A stretch of DNA of 64,000 bases from Mariniphaga sp. (GCA_024636975.1 JAGXGA010000027.1:62001-126000), one strand, 5' to 3'; counted from the first letter of the stretch, positions 26,559 to 35,162 are shown. The notes: generated by a model not told the origin, from the letters alone. Numbers and translations are program-made.

Positions 26559-28895
26559 TTGGAAGTTAATAGGAATTTATATCTCTTTAATCCGGGTAAA
26601 TTGGCTGCCGTAATTTCGGTTGTTTTATTTACCGCGTGTTCTCCGGTTAAATTTGTTCCCGAAGGAAAATATCTTTTAAATAAAGTAGAGGTAGAGGTAG
26701 AAAATCCTGCCATGAGTAATGAGGAAGTCAAATTGCATATCAGGCAAAAAGAAAACTATAAAATACTTGGTTTTGCGAAATTTCACTTATGGCTTTACAA
26801 TTTGTCATCCAAAGACAAGGCAGATGGCTGGTTAAAAAAAATAGGTGAACCGCCTGAAATTTTTGATGAAGGATTGGTTGTAGCTTCAGAAGACCGGTTG
26901 GAGCAATATCTTGGAAACAGGGGTTTTTTTAGAGCGGATGTTGAAAGTGAAGTTACATTTAAAGAAAAAAAGCAAAAGGCAAACGTAAAATATACCATTG
27001 AAACAGGAGAACAATATAAAATCAGGGAGGTTAATTATCATATTGGTGATTCCACTTTAAAAAGATTGTTTTTTGCCGATTCAACCAATTCATTCATCAG
27101 ACCCGGAACGCCTTTCGATTTTAATTTGTTGGAAGAACAGCGGGAAAGGATTGTGAATCTTTTTAAAAACGAAGGATATTTTTATTTTTCCAATGATGAA
27201 GTAAGTTATCTTGCTGACAGCAGTAAGTATGAGAAAGAAATGATTCTTGATCTGTTTATAGGAATGACTCCGGGGTTAGAACAATCAAAGACATTTACAC
27301 CTCATTATCTGAACAATTTTTATATTTCCGTTCTTCCGGGATCTGCTCCTGTTAACCTGGAACAAGCCGATTCATGGGAATACGCAGATACTATAAAATG
27401 GGAAAATTTCACATTGTATCCTAACCCTGATATTATATACCGCCCGGGTTTGTTCAGAAGCTTACTGCAAATGGAGAGCGGCTCTTTATACAGTCTGAAT
27501 GATGCGCGCCATACTTTTGATGCCTTTAACCGGCTAAGGCAATTCCGGTTTATTGATATACAATTTAATCCACCTGCTGTTTATCCTGATTCAAATCTGC
27601 TCGATTGTCAGATAAGGCTCGCTCCTCTTAGTAAACAGGCCATAACTTTTGATATTGAAGGTACAAACACTTCAGGCAATATGGGAGTTGCAGGTAATAT
27701 AAATTACCAGCACAGGAATATGTTTCGGGGAGCAGAAGTTTTCCAGATAAACTTTAAAGGGGCCATGGAACGTCAGCAAAGGGTGGTTGATGAGATTACC
27801 GAATATTTTAATACGCGTGAAGTAGGGACAGAAGCCAGCCTTACGTTTCCTAAAATTCTGGGGCCGGGTTTCCTGAAAACAGCATTTAAGGATTTTCTGC
27901 CCAAAAGTGTTTTTTCTTTAGGATATAATTATCAAAGAAGACCTGAATATACCCGTACCATTTCAAATGTTAAATTCGGATACGATTGGATGACTTCTGA
28001 AAACAGAAAACATTTATGGAATGTTATTGACTTTAACATGGTGCGCCTTTATCAGTTCGATCCGGGATTTATTAATCTTATAAAAGACTTATATATTAAA
28101 AGTAGTTTTACCGATCACCTGATATTGGCTACTAATTATTCGTTCATTTATAATTCCCAGCGTATTGGAATTCTAAAGGATTACAAGTATTTACGTTTTA
28201 ATATTGAATCTGCAGGAAATTCCCTTTATTTGTTTTCTCAGATTTTTAACCGGCCTTTGACACAGGCAGAGGATACTCTGGGGCTGGGCTTATCGGAATA
28301 TTACAAGGTTCTTAACACACGGTTTGCTCAGTATCTTAAATCGGATATTGAATTCAGGTATGGGCATATTATCGATAAATACAATGCTTTGGTAGGACGG
28401 GCATTTTTTGGTGTTGGTTTGCCTTATGGAAATTTTGACGTACTTCCGTTTGAAAAGAAATACTTTTCAGGAGGTGCTAACGGGATAAGGGCCTGGCAGG
28501 TTCGGTCACTTGGCCCGGGAACCTACCGGATGCCTGAAAATGCTTATCCTAATCAGTCATCAGATATAAAGCTTGAAGTCAATATTGAATACCGGTATAA
28601 ATTAATAGGATTTCTTGAGGGTGCTCTGTTTGCTGATGCCGGAAATATATGGGCTATTAATGAAAAGGATAACCGGCCCGGAGCTCAATTCCATCTGAAT
28701 GAATTTTATAAACAGCTGGCTTTTGGTGCCGGAACAGGGTTCCGGTTTGATTTTACTTATTTTATTTTTCGACTCGATGTAGGAATGAAACTAAGAGATC
28801 CTTCACAGGTAGCATATAATGGATGGATTTTGGGTAATCGAAAAATTACAAGTGATGATTTTAATTTTTCATTTGCTATAGGTTATCCGTTTTAA
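26559..28895 (+). CDS. BamA/TamA-family outer membrane protein with lipoprotein signal
   Basis: Outer membrane assembly or translocation protein of the Omp85 superfamily, about 778 residues. I start it at a TTG (26559) because this gives a good type II signal peptide ending LFTAC, with the lipidated Cys near residue 27; the frame is open back to an ATG at 26472, but that start overlaps the divergent methyltransferase promoter. POTRA-like domains fill about residues 40-390 (for example YKIREVNYHIGDSTL). The 16-strand Bac_surface_antigen barrel follows, with the conserved late block KKYFSGGANGIRAWQVRSLGPG, and the protein ends FSFAIGYPF with the terminal Phe usual for BAM substrates. An N-terminal lipid marks it as TamL-like, as described in Bacteroidota. 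Confidence 0.85.
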   Translation: MEVNRNLYLFNPGKLAAVISVVLFTACSPVKFVPEGKYLLNKVEVEVENPAMSNEEVKLHIRQKENYKILGFAKFHLWLYNLSSKDKADGWLKKIGEPPEIFDEGLVVASEDRLEQYLGNRGFFRADVESEVTFKEKKQKANVKYTIETGEQYKIREVNYHIGDSTLKRLFFADSTNSFIRPGTPFDFNLLEEQRERIVNLFKNEGYFYFSNDEVSYLADSSKYEKEMILDLFIGMTPGLEQSKTFTPHYLNNFYISVLPGSAPVNLEQADSWEYADTIKWENFTLYPNPDIIYRPGLFRSLLQMESGSLYSLNDARHTFDAFNRLRQFRFIDIQFNPPAVYPDSNLLDCQIRLAPLSKQAITFDIEGTNTSGNMGVAGNINYQHRNMFRGAEVFQINFKGAMERQQRVVDEITEYFNTREVGTEASLTFPKILGPGFLKTAFKDFLPKSVFSLGYNYQRRPEYTRTISNVKFGYDWMTSENRKHLWNVIDFNMVRLYQFDPGFINLIKDLYIKSSFTDHLILATNYSFIYNSQRIGILKDYKYLRFNIESAGNSLYLFSQIFNRPLTQAEDTLGLGLSEYYKVLNTRFAQYLKSDIEFRYGHIIDKYNALVGRAFFGVGLPYGNFDVLPFEKKYFSGGANGIRAWQVRSLGPGTYRMPENAYPNQSSDIKLEVNIEYRYKLIGFLEGALFADAGNIWAINEKDNRPGAQFHLNEFYKQLAFGAGTGFRFDFTYFIFRLDVGMKLRDPSQVAYNGWILGNRKITSDDFNFSFAIGYPF

Positions 28896-29019
28896 CATTT
28901 GTTTTAATTTTAAGGGAAATACCTGCGGATATAATAATTTTTTGCATTTTTAGCCTCTTTTCGTGAACATTTAAAAGGAAAAAACAAGTATTGCCGATAA
29001 TTTTAAAATCCATTGATTT

Positions 29020-30390
29020 ATGACTGGTCTTCCTACTGATCGTGATTCGTTTGGTTCCAAATTTGGTGTGATTGCGGCAACAGCAGGTTCTGCCGTTGGA
29101 TTGGGAAATATATGGAGGTTTCCTTTGGTGACTACACAAAATGGGGGAGGAGCATTTTTACTGCTTTACATTGGATTTGTCCTCATTATTGGTATCCCGG
29201 TTATGTTATCTGAGTTTTCTATTGGACGAAGAGCTCAACAAAATGCATTTGGATCATTTAAAAAACTGGCGCCTAAAACACCATGGTTTATGGTAGGGTT
29301 TTTAGGCATCCTTACCGCCTTTGCCATTTTAGCATTTTATAGTACGGTAGCCGGCTGGACATTTGAGTATTTATTTCAATCAATATCAGGGAAACTATTG
29401 ACTGTAGATAATATGGAAGAGAACTTCTCTGACTTCAGTACAGGCACTGTTCGTCCTTTGTTTTGGCAACTGTTAGTCATGTTAATTACAGGGGTGGTAG
29501 TGTACGCAGGCATTAAAAAAGGTATAGAAAAATTCACCAAAATATTGATGCCGGTACTGGTACTGCTAATTTTATTTGTGGCTGTGAGATCTGTGACACT
29601 TGAGGGAGCAATGGAAGGTGTACGGTATTTGTTCCTGCCTGATTGGTCAGTTGTGAATTTTAAAACTGTTTTAATGGCTTTGGGGCAGGCAGCCTTTTCC
29701 TTAAGCATTGGAATGGGAACACTTATTACATATGGATCGTATATACAAAAAGATAATCATTTATTAAGCACTTCAACTCAGGTTGCACTTACCGATACTT
29801 TTGTGGCAATTTTATCAAGTTTAATGGTAATTCCTGCAATATTTGCTTTTTCAGATGTCGTAGTTTCTGATCTTTCACCCGGGCCGGGACTCGTTTTTGA
29901 AGTATTACCCAATGTTTTTAATGCGATGCCTGGGGGAGTTATTTTTTCAGCAATATTCTTTGGATTATTAAGTCTTGCTGCACTCACATCCACAATCTCT
30001 GTCCTGGAGGTAGTTGTCGCATGGTTAAAAGAAGAATTGCGTCTTACACGAAAAGCAGCTACAATAATTGCATCAATATCAATTACTTTACTGGGGATAC
30101 TGGCAACCCTTTCATTTGGCGAATTACGTGAGTTTACAATATTCGGTAAAACTATTTTTGGATTACTCGATTATGCATCAGCCAATATCATGTTAACATT
30201 TGGTGCGCTATTGATTGTGATTTTTGTAGGTTGGAAAATGGGTGAATCTGATTTTCTGGAAGAGATAAGTAACAGAGGTACTATTCAATCGGTATTTTTT
30301 AAAATTATATTTTATATCATTCGGTATATAGCACCGGTTGCCATTGGAATTATTACCATAGCTAATTTCTTTATTAGCGGAATTGTTTAA
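29020..30390 (+). CDS. Sodium-dependent transporter, SNF (NSS) family
   Basis: Inner membrane sodium-coupled symporter of the neurotransmitter:sodium symporter family, 456 residues. The first membrane helix carries the family's sodium and substrate signature SAVGLGNIWRFPLV near residues 27-40, followed by NGGGAFLLLYI. About 11 membrane segments can be counted, against 12 in eukaryotic members, which is common for bacterial ones such as MhsT. The substrate is probably an amino acid. Next to it lie the TamA-like gene and the helix-hairpin-helix gene, with no obvious functional link. Confidence 0.93.
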   Translation: MTGLPTDRDSFGSKFGVIAATAGSAVGLGNIWRFPLVTTQNGGGAFLLLYIGFVLIIGIPVMLSEFSIGRRAQQNAFGSFKKLAPKTPWFMVGFLGILTAFAILAFYSTVAGWTFEYLFQSISGKLLTVDNMEENFSDFSTGTVRPLFWQLLVMLITGVVVYAGIKKGIEKFTKILMPVLVLLILFVAVRSVTLEGAMEGVRYLFLPDWSVVNFKTVLMALGQAAFSLSIGMGTLITYGSYIQKDNHLLSTSTQVALTDTFVAILSSLMVIPAIFAFSDVVVSDLSPGPGLVFEVLPNVFNAMPGGVIFSAIFFGLLSLAALTSTISVLEVVVAWLKEELRLTRKAATIIASISITLLGILATLSFGELREFTIFGKTIFGLLDYASANIMLTFGALLIVIFVGWKMGESDFLEEISNRGTIQSVFFKIIFYIIRYIAPVAIGIITIANFFISGIV

Positions 30391-30497
30391 AGGTGAATAT
30401 AAGAAAATGATATTTTGATTTGAACATTATCTCTAAAAATAGTATATTTAGCTTTTCTTTTTTGTTGTATTTATAATCAGTAGATGAGCACTATGTC

Positions 30498-31595
30498 ATG
30501 GAAGAATCTTTCAGACATAAATTTAAAGAATATTTCTATTTTCTGAAAAAGGACCGTAATGGTATTATGGTACTAATCTTGCTAATTCTTTTGACGATTG
30601 GCGGGCATTATATTGTTGAGCAAATTGAAATAAACCCACATGCTGATATTACGGAAATGATAAAAGTATTTGAAGCCTGGGAGAATGAACAGAAGCTTCA
30701 AGACGAATCCTTAAAGTTGTTTTATTTTGATCCGAATACAATTTCTCAGGAACAATTCGATTCATTACGCATCCCAAAGAGTATAAAGAATAACATTCTT
30801 AAATACCGATCTGCCGGAGGTCATTTTCAACGATCTGCTGATCTGAAGAAAATTTACGGCATGAATGACAGTATTTATGCTCTCATTGAACCCTGGTTGT
30901 GTTTTCCTGATAAAGCATTACAGTTAACAAAAAAAAAGGAGGAATCATTACCTTTGCCAGTTAATGAAAAATTCGATCCCAATACTTCTACCACTGACGA
31001 ATTACTTCTTTTGGGATTCAATTCATTTCAGGTATCAAATATTGAAAAATATCGCAGGAAGGGAGGGAAGTTCTATAAGCCTGAAGATTTACTGAAAATT
31101 TTTGGAGTAGACACTAATTTTTATCTTGCCATCAGCGAAAACATAAAAGTCGAAGAAATTTTATCTTATTCAATTGATGATACTCCAAATATAAATATAC
31201 AGGTCGAATTAAATGCTGCCGATTCTCTGACGTTGATTCAATTGAAAGGTATAGGACCTGTTTTTGCATCCCGGATCATAAAATACCGAAATTTACTGGG
31301 TGGTTTTCATTCAGCAGAACAGTTACTCGAAGTTTATGGTTTTCCTGAGAAAACATTTTATGAACTTAAGGGAAATTTTGTAGTAGATACCCTCGGTATA
31401 AAAAAGGTAAGAATTAATTTTGCTGAATACCTTGATATGATTCGACATCCCTACATAGAGAAGGAAAATGTTGAGGCCGTATTAAATTACAGAAATAAAA
31501 ACGGTCCTTTTCTGTCGAATGAGCAATTACTAACAGAAGGATTAATAGATTCTGTTGCTTATAAGCGTGTGAAGCCTTATATTACCTGTCGTTAA
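30498..31595 (+). CDS. Membrane-anchored helix-hairpin-helix (ComEA-like) repeat protein
   Basis: A 365-residue protein with one N-terminal membrane segment (GIMVLILLILLTIGGHYIVE, near residues 23-42) and four helix-hairpin-helix units facing the periplasm. The units carry the signatures SIKNNILKYRSAGGHF, QVSNIEKYRRKGGKF, GIGPVFASRIIKYRNLLGGF and NVEAVLNYRNKNGPF. The third is closest to ComEA, a DNA-binding protein of natural uptake, but the multi-unit form is typical of Bacteroidota proteins of unknown role. DNA binding is likely from the family; a role in DNA uptake is only a possibility, as no other competence gene is near. Confidence 0.82.
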   Translation: MEESFRHKFKEYFYFLKKDRNGIMVLILLILLTIGGHYIVEQIEINPHADITEMIKVFEAWENEQKLQDESLKLFYFDPNTISQEQFDSLRIPKSIKNNILKYRSAGGHFQRSADLKKIYGMNDSIYALIEPWLCFPDKALQLTKKKEESLPLPVNEKFDPNTSTTDELLLLGFNSFQVSNIEKYRRKGGKFYKPEDLLKIFGVDTNFYLAISENIKVEEILSYSIDDTPNINIQVELNAADSLTLIQLKGIGPVFASRIIKYRNLLGGFHSAEQLLEVYGFPEKTFYELKGNFVVDTLGIKKVRINFAEYLDMIRHPYIEKENVEAVLNYRNKNGPFLSNEQLLTEGLIDSVAYKRVKPYITCR

Positions 31596-31647
31596 AAAAA
31601 ATTAAAAGGAATGACACGAATAGGAAAGTTTATTTTTTTCATTTAAA

Positions 31648-31678
31648 TTTGATTTACTGTGAATAATTTCTACATTTG
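31648..31678 (+). promoter_or_regulatory. rpsU promoter
   Basis: TTTG at 31648-31651, a spacer of exactly 19 bases and TACATTTG at 31671-31678 make a textbook Bacteroidota housekeeping promoter, 28 bases before the rpsU ATG. Confidence 0.78.
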
Positions 31679-31706
31679 CGCCTCGAATTTAAAAACTATG
31701 TAGAAC

Positions 31707-31898
31707 ATGATTGTTATTCCGGTAAAAGAAGGTGAAAATATTGAAAGAGCTCTTAAAAGGTTCAAACGTAAATTTGAAAAAACAGGCGTTATAAAAGAGT
31801 TACGTGAGCGTCAGAAATTTACTAAACCTTCAATCAAAAGAAGGGAAGAAGTAAAAAAGGCAGCTTATATTGAGAAGTTACAGCGCCAGGAAGATTAG
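31707..31898 (+). CDS. rpsU: 30S ribosomal protein S21
   Basis: Small-subunit protein bS21, 63 residues, very basic. The family motif is seen in MIVIPVKEGENIERALKRFK and KFEKTGVIKELRERQKFTKP. In Bacteroidota S21 sits near the anti-Shine-Dalgarno end of 16S rRNA and helps explain their weak use of Shine-Dalgarno sites. A strong promoter precedes it, and the recombinase and hpf genes follow closely (gaps of 36 and 11 bases), suggesting one transcript. Confidence 0.97.
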   Translation: MIVIPVKEGENIERALKRFKRKFEKTGVIKELRERQKFTKPSIKRREEVKKAAYIEKLQRQED

Positions 31899-31934
31899 AA
31901 CAAAATTGATTCCTGGTGTTAGTGAAACAGATTA

Positions 31935-32822
31935 ATGGATTATCAGGAATCGTTTATCAATTATTTGACTTTTGAGAAGAGGAATTCTTCCCATACTGTC
32001 ATTGCATATAAGAAAGACCTCGATCAATTTGTGAGTTACTGCACAGAAATGGTTGAGGTGTTTGACTTTAAAAGGGTTGATAGCAAGCTGGTACGAAGTT
32101 GGGTTGTGCACCTCATGGAAGAGCAATATACTCCCAGATCTGTAAATCGAAAAATATCAACACTAAAGGCATTTTTCAAGTATTTAATGAAAAATGATAT
32201 TGTTGAAAAAAGCCCTGTAGTTAACATTACGCTTCCAAAAATCAGGAAGAAATTACCAAATTATGTGGAGGAAAATAAACTTCACTTGTTGTTTGATACA
32301 GGATTCTTTTCAGATGACTTCTCAGGGATTCGCGATAAATTGATCATTTATTTGCTTTATGGAACAGGAATCCGGCTTGCCGAATTGTTAAAGCTAAAGG
32401 AGAGTGATTTTGATATGAAGGAATATCTAATCAGGGTGACAGGCAAAAGGCAAAAGGAGAGGGTGATTCCTTATCCGCGGAGTGTAAATCCTCTTTTGCA
32501 GGAATATATTGAAATCAGGAACCGGGAACTTGGAAACTCACCTGGTATTCTATTGGTGACTGATAAAGGAAATCCGGCATATCTTAAATTGATATACAGG
32601 GTTGTTAACCGTTATTTGGGAATGGTAACATCACTTGAAAAGAAAAGCCCTCATGTTCTAAGGCATTCCTACGCCACTCATTTGCTCAATAAAGGAGCAG
32701 ATCTGAATGCTGTAAAAGAGTTGCTCGGGCATGCCAGTCTTTCAGCAACTCAAATATACACTCATACTACATTCGAGAAGTTACATACTATTTATAAACA
32801 AGCCCATCCAAGGGGTAATTAA
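31935..32822 (+). CDS. Tyrosine recombinase XerC/XerD-like
   Basis: Site-specific recombinase of 295 residues with the XerC/D layout: a SAM-like core-binding domain (ESFINYLTFEKRNSSHTVIAY onwards; residues 1-95) and a catalytic domain. The catalytic set is complete: Arg near 146 in GTGIRLAEL, Lys in TGKRQKERVIP, HxxR in HVLRHSYATH near 240, His in LLGHASLSATQ and the nucleophile Tyr in QIYTH near 275. Its place between rpsU and hpf, without inverted repeats or phage genes, points to the housekeeping Xer enzyme for chromosome dimer resolution rather than a mobile integrase. Whether it is XerC or XerD cannot be fixed here. Confidence 0.92.
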   Translation: MDYQESFINYLTFEKRNSSHTVIAYKKDLDQFVSYCTEMVEVFDFKRVDSKLVRSWVVHLMEEQYTPRSVNRKISTLKAFFKYLMKNDIVEKSPVVNITLPKIRKKLPNYVEENKLHLLFDTGFFSDDFSGIRDKLIIYLLYGTGIRLAELLKLKESDFDMKEYLIRVTGKRQKERVIPYPRSVNPLLQEYIEIRNRELGNSPGILLVTDKGNPAYLKLIYRVVNRYLGMVTSLEKKSPHVLRHSYATHLLNKGADLNAVKELLGHASLSATQIYTHTTFEKLHTIYKQAHPRGN

Positions 32823-32833
32823 AAAGTGTTTCT

Positions 32834-33136
32834 ATGGAAGTAATAATTAATTCAGTACATTTCGATGCCGATCAAAGGCTGCTAGATTTTATTAATAAAA
32901 AAGTAAACAAGCTTGATACTTTTTTTGATGGTATAATTAATGCAGAAGTGACATTAAAAGTTCTAAAACCCGAAACACCGAAGAATAAGATTTCAGAAGT
33001 AAAGATTTCGATACCGGCCAATGGCTATCTTTTTGCTAAAAAAGAAGCAGATTCATTTGAAGAAGCAACCGATATGGCTATCGATGCTATGAGAAAACAA
33101 TTGAGCAAATACAAAGAAAAAATCAAGAGCAAATAA
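32834..33136 (+). CDS. hpf: Ribosome hibernation-promoting factor (short HPF/RaiA)
   Basis: A 100-residue ribosome-associated protein of the sigma-54 modulation/S30EA family. The beta-alpha-beta-beta-beta-alpha fold is readable: VIINSVHFDADQRLLDFINKK, then ISEVKISIPANGYLFAKKEA, then FEEATDMAIDAMRKQLSKYK. It lacks the C-terminal dimerisation domain of long HPF, so it is the short type. Binding in the decoding centre of idle ribosomes is inferred from the family. It is 11 bases after the recombinase gene and probably shares the rpsU transcript. Confidence 0.93.
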   Translation: MEVIINSVHFDADQRLLDFINKKVNKLDTFFDGIINAEVTLKVLKPETPKNKISEVKISIPANGYLFAKKEADSFEEATDMAIDAMRKQLSKYKEKIKSK

Positions 33137-33157
33137 AAAGTTAAATTTGCATATTTA

Positions 33158-33191
33158 TTGTTAGATTTTTAAAATAATATTTTTACATTTG
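33158..33191 (+). promoter_or_regulatory. Upstream promoter of the tRNA-tuf cluster
   Basis: TTG at 33158-33160, 23 bases, then TACATTTG at 33184-33191. The -7 box is a perfect match, but the spacing is long. Confidence 0.45.
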
Positions 33192-33332
33192 CACACCCTT
33201 TTTGGGGGGCGTTTCAGAAACATCTGAATTGAAAGGAGTTGTCATAAATCCATTAGATTTTAAAGGTATTTGGAAGATATTCTGAAGAATCAAAAATTTG
33301 TAAAGGCTCTATTTTTTTCAGAAAGGCACTTG

Positions 33333-33367
33333 TTGTCTGACGTTTTTGATAAAATTTTGTAAATTTG
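33333..33367 (+). promoter_or_regulatory. Proximal promoter of the tRNA-Gly gene
   Basis: TAAATTTG at 33360-33367 matches the -7 consensus and would start transcription about 20 bases before tRNA-Gly. The nearest -33-like TTG is at 33333-33335, with a 24-base spacer. Confidence 0.45.
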
Positions 33368-33392
33368 CAGCGCATTTTAAATGCTATACATC

Positions 33393-33465
33393 GCGGGAGT
33401 AGCTCAGTCGATAGAGCATTAGCCTTCCAAGCTAAGGGTCGCGGGTTTGAATCCCGTCTCCCGCT
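33393..33465 (+). tRNA. tRNA-Gly (anticodon TCC)
   Basis: A complete cloverleaf: acceptor GCGGGAG paired with CTCCCGC at 33458-33464 and discriminator T, a D-arm with AGCTCAGTCGATAGAGC, an anticodon loop CTTCCAA with TCC, and T-loop TTTGAAT. CCA is not encoded. It is followed by tRNA-Thr(GGT) and tuf, the same order as glyT-thrT-tufB in E. coli. Confidence 0.97.
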
Positions 33466-33526
33466 CAACAGAGATTGGAGTTTTAAGCCACGTTGCTTTT
33501 TACTCCTGTCTCTTTGTGTGTTTAAA

Positions 33527-33598
<72 letters not shown>

Positions 33599-33632
33599 CA
33601 ATTAATTTAGATAATAATTAAAAATTTGTATT

Positions 33633-34820
33633 ATGGCTAAGCAAACATTCGTAAGGGACAAAGACCATGTCAATATTGGTACCATTGGTCACGTTGACCA
33701 CGGTAAAACTACCCTGACAGCAGCTATCACAATGGTATTGGCCAAAAAAGGCCTTTCTGAAATCAAATCTTTTGATTCGATTGATAATGCTCCGGAAGAA
33801 AAAGAAAGGGGTATTACTATTAACACAGCACACGTTGAGTACCAGACTGAAAAACGTCACTATGCTCACGTTGACTGTCCCGGTCACGCCGACTATGTTA
33901 AGAACATGGTAACTGGTGCTGCCCAGATGGACGGTGCTATCATAGTAGTGGCTGCTACCGATGGTCCCATGCCGCAAACACGCGAGCATATCCTTTTGGC
34001 CCGTCAGGTAAACGTTCCTAAACTCGTTGTTTTCATGAACAAAGTTGATATGGTTGACGACGAAGAAATTCTGGAACTTGTAGAAATGGAAGTACGCGAA
34101 CTGCTCGAATTCTATGAATTTGACGGTGACAATACACCTGTAATCATGGGTTCTGCCTTAGGCGCTATGAACGGCGAAGCGCAGTGGGAAGATAAAGTAA
34201 TGGAATTAATGGATGCAGTTGATAGCTGGATACCACTTCCTCCACGTGAAGTTGACAAGCCTTTCCTTATGCCGGTTGAAGATGTATTTTCTATTACCGG
34301 ACGTGGAACAGTGGCTACCGGACGTATTGAAACTGGTAAGGTTCATACAGGCGACGAACTGCAGCTGATTGGCCTTGGTGCCGAAGGACGCAAAACGGTT
34401 TGTACCGGTGTTGAAATGTTCCGTAAAATTCTCGATGATGGTCAGGCTGGTGATAACGTTGGTCTGCTGCTTCGTGGTGTTGATAAGAAAGAAATCAAAC
34501 GTGGACAGATTTTGGCGAAACCTGGTTCAATTACTCCTCATACCCGATTTAAAGCTGAGGTTTACGTATTGAAGAAAGAAGAAGGTGGTCGTCATACTCC
34601 TTTTCATAATAAATACCGTCCGCAATTTTACCTGCGTACCCTTGACGTAACCGGCGAAATTCATTTACCCGAAGGTCGTGAAATGGTTATGCCTGGCGAT
34701 AACGTATCAATTGAAGTAGAATTGATTTACCCGGTAGCCCTTAACATAGGTTTGCGTTTTGCAATCCGTGAAGGTGGCCGTACCGTTGGTGCCGGACAGG
34801 TTACTGAAATTGTAAACTAA
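33633..34820 (+). CDS. tuf: Elongation factor Tu
   Basis: GTPase that delivers aminoacyl-tRNA to the ribosome, 395 residues. The P-loop GHVDHGKT is at residues 19-26, the G3 block DCPGHADY near 80-87, NKVD near 136-139 and the G5 SAL in MGSALGA. Domains II and III are complete, ending [12 protein letters not shown]. It lies in the cluster tRNA-Gly, tRNA-Thr, tuf, secE, nusG, with both tRNAs on the same transcript. Confidence 0.99.
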   Translation: MAKQTFVRDKDHVNIGTIGHVDHGKTTLTAAITMVLAKKGLSEIKSFDSIDNAPEEKERGITINTAHVEYQTEKRHYAHVDCPGHADYVKNMVTGAAQMDGAIIVVAATDGPMPQTREHILLARQVNVPKLVVFMNKVDMVDDEEILELVEMEVRELLEFYEFDGDNTPVIMGSALGAMNGEAQWEDKVMELMDAVDSWIPLPPREVDKPFLMPVEDVFSITGRGTVATGRIETGKVHTGDELQLIGLGAEGRKTVCTGVEMFRKILDDGQAGDNVGLLLRGVDKKEIKRGQILAKPGSITPHTRFKAEVYVLKKEEGGRHTPFHNKYRPQFYLRTLDVTGEIHLPEGREMVMPGDNVSIEVELIYPVALNIGLRFAIREGGRTVGAGQVTEIVN

Positions 34821-34844
34821 AGTTTTGCAGTAAAATTTTATAAA

Positions 34845-34866
34845 GTCCCGGGAGTGATCCCGGGAC
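34845..34866 (+). other. Perfect 9-bp hairpin after tuf
   Basis: Arms GTCCCGGGA and TCCCGGGAC surround the loop GTGA. It sits 25 bases after the tuf stop and 6 bases before the tRNA-like element. No T-run follows, so it is more likely an RNA stability or processing hairpin than a terminator. Confidence 0.6.
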
Positions 34867-34872
34867 TAATAT

Positions 34873-34928
34873 ACGGAAGAACTCAGATGGGAGTTTTTTC
34901 AGTGTAAGTTCGAACCTTACCTTCCGTA
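34873..34928 (+). ncRNA. tRNA-like element lacking an anticodon arm (tuf-secE spacer)
   Basis: Fifty-six bases fold as a tRNA without the anticodon arm. A perfect 7-bp acceptor stem (ACGGAAG, 34873-34879, with CTTCCGT, 34921-34927) carries discriminator A. A D-arm-like hairpin (AACTC, loop AGATGG, GAGTT) is joined by 8 bases to a perfect T-arm (GTAAG, loop TTCGAAC, CTTAC, 34904-34920). A normal tRNA would have about 17 more bases at this place. Many Bacteroidota have a tRNA-Trp between tuf and secE (family knowledge), so this may be its decayed or re-purposed descendant. It cannot decode, but could still be recognised by RNase P and RNase Z as a processing signal between the tuf and secE messages. 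Confidence 0.7.
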
Positions 34929-34949
34929 CGAAATAACCAAAAGTTAAAG

Positions 34950-35141
34950 ATGAAATTAAAAGTATATTTGCAGGATGCCTACGACGAGCTTGTTCATAAA
35001 GTCACCTGGCCTACCTGGAAAGAACTGCAAAGCAGTGCATTGGTTGTAATGGTTGCTTCCTTTATTATATCACTCTTAATCTTCTTTATGGATCTGTCAT
35101 TCAGAAACATAATGAGTTTTATTTATGGATTGTTTTATTAA
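34950..35141 (+). CDS. secE: Preprotein translocase subunit SecE
   Basis: A 63-residue single-span SecE. The conserved cytoplasmic amphipathic segment DAYDELVHKVTWPTWKELQ comes before the membrane helix (residues about 30-50, SALVVMVASFIISLLIFFMD). It stabilises SecY in the Sec channel. It lies 21 bases before nusG in the standard order. Confidence 0.96.
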   Translation: MKLKVYLQDAYDELVHKVTWPTWKELQSSALVVMVASFIISLLIFFMDLSFRNIMSFIYGLFY

Positions 35142-35162
35142 TCGAAATCCAAGGATCTGGAA

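Larger units (their letters stand above)
33137..33392. other. Promoter-rich leader region ahead of the tRNA-tuf cluster
   Basis: About 255 bases with no protein gene. It contains TAnnTTTG boxes at 33142, 33184 and 33360. The stretch between the second and third boxes would be a transcribed leader or a small RNA; I see no clear terminator in it. Confidence 0.5.

Noticed and set aside
31935-32822. Integrase of a mobile element
   Set aside because: Stable position between rpsU and hpf, Xer-type length and motifs, and no attachment repeats or phage genes nearby.
34845-34866. Intrinsic terminator after tuf
   Set aside because: The hairpin is perfect but followed by TAATATACGG rather than a T-run.
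34873-34928. Normal tRNA-Trp gene
   Set aside because: No anticodon stem or loop can be formed in the 8 bases between the D-like and T arms; 56 bases in total.
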